From positions 104,509,026 through 104,573,025 of the forward strand of contig CM066051.1 of the NCBI GenBank assembly GCA_033557465.1: a stretch of 64,000 nucleotides of DNA, read 5' to 3'. This document shows, one piece after another, positions 63,977-64,000 of the stretch; the first letter of the stretch is position 1; each line of letters starts with the position of its first letter. The notes below the pieces were generated by a model that ran no database searches, was not told the DNA's origin, and saw only the letters and a list, made by a program, of their open reading frames with translations. Both the position numbers and the translations under genes were made by a program. The stretch comes from Ichthyophis bannanicus. Lineage: Eukaryota; Chordata; Amphibia; Gymnophiona; Ichthyophiidae.

Positions 63977-64000
63977 ACACACATACATATATATATATGT
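63977..64000. repeat. Simple ca/ta microsatellite
   Basis: cacacacatacatatatata at the window edge; continues beyond the window or ends there, unknown. Confidence 0.8.

Larger units (their letters stand above)
62462..64000 (-). mobile_element. DIRS-C-type terminal unit 2, continues past window
   Basis: Repeats the plan of unit 1 from aaagcacagttacttacctg: terminal repeat (interrupted by a SINE), ICR complement near 63,050-63,120, then the same subterminal landmarks (catcctgaggatggagggta at 63,204, gtggttgtg near 63,810). The two units are diverged, so the tandem arrangement is not very recent. The window ends in ca/ta microsatellite. Confidence 0.72.

Noticed and set aside
1..64000. CRISPR array, operons or bacterial regulatory sites
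   Set aside because: No spaced short direct repeats of that kind; the content is eukaryotic retroelements throughout.

Overview
The window looks like transposon-packed chromosome from a vertebrate. I see no host gene, no rRNA or functional tRNA gene, and no CRISPR array. Almost every long reading frame belongs to a retroelement. The mix is several families of DIRS-type tyrosine-recombinase retrotransposons, CR1, L2-lineage, L1-like and RTE/BovB-like LINEs, and tRNA-headed CORE/MIR-like SINEs. This fits an amphibian best, perhaps a caecilian, but that is inferred from repeat content and a squamate or turtle cannot be excluded.

Layout: 1-13,714 is a patchwork of decayed DIRS pieces (called G, E and F here) cut by L2-type LINE tails, a 160-bp tandem repeat and unclassified stretches. 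At 13,715-23,627 lie reverse-strand CR1 copies; one is split by an almost complete 5.3-kb DIRS element (DIRS-C, 14,244-19,566). At 23,628-59,822 there is a single roughly 6.1-kb DIRS element (DIRS-A), itself inserted in a CR1 ORF1. It has been stretched to 36 kb by four later insertions: DIRS-D on the minus strand (24,560-30,946), a CR1 (31,562-36,183), a near-complete L1-like LINE with an 18-bp target duplication (36,629-43,322), and DIRS-B (46,328-58,713). Each of these except the L1 contains further insertions. DIRS-B carries a CR1 tail split by a BovB-like LINE, an L2 fragment, and a TA-flanked DNA-transposon-like element. That last element contains a ~430-bp palindrome, a 1.4-kb G-rich minisatellite and another L2 fragment. 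From 59,823 to the end there is CR1 and L2 debris, a rearranged DIRS-B mosaic, and two tandem ~1.2-kb units made of DIRS-C-type terminal sequence, one hit by a SINE.

How the parts work together: the DIRS elements share one plan. They have inverted terminal repeats, a gag-like protein with an N-terminal Cys-rich motif, RT-RNase H (YLDDW box), a tyrosine recombinase (R, H-x-x-R, Y), and an internal complementary region near the 3' end. In DIRS-A, B, C and D that region copies the junction of the two element ends, which lets the ends be set almost to the base. None of the DIRS copies is intact: each has nonsense codons, frameshifts, deletions or insertions. The best-preserved frames are L1 ORF1, CR1 ORF1 (esterase type) and a 5'-truncated BovB-like RT frame. 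The letters DIRS-A to DIRS-G are labels used only in this annotation.
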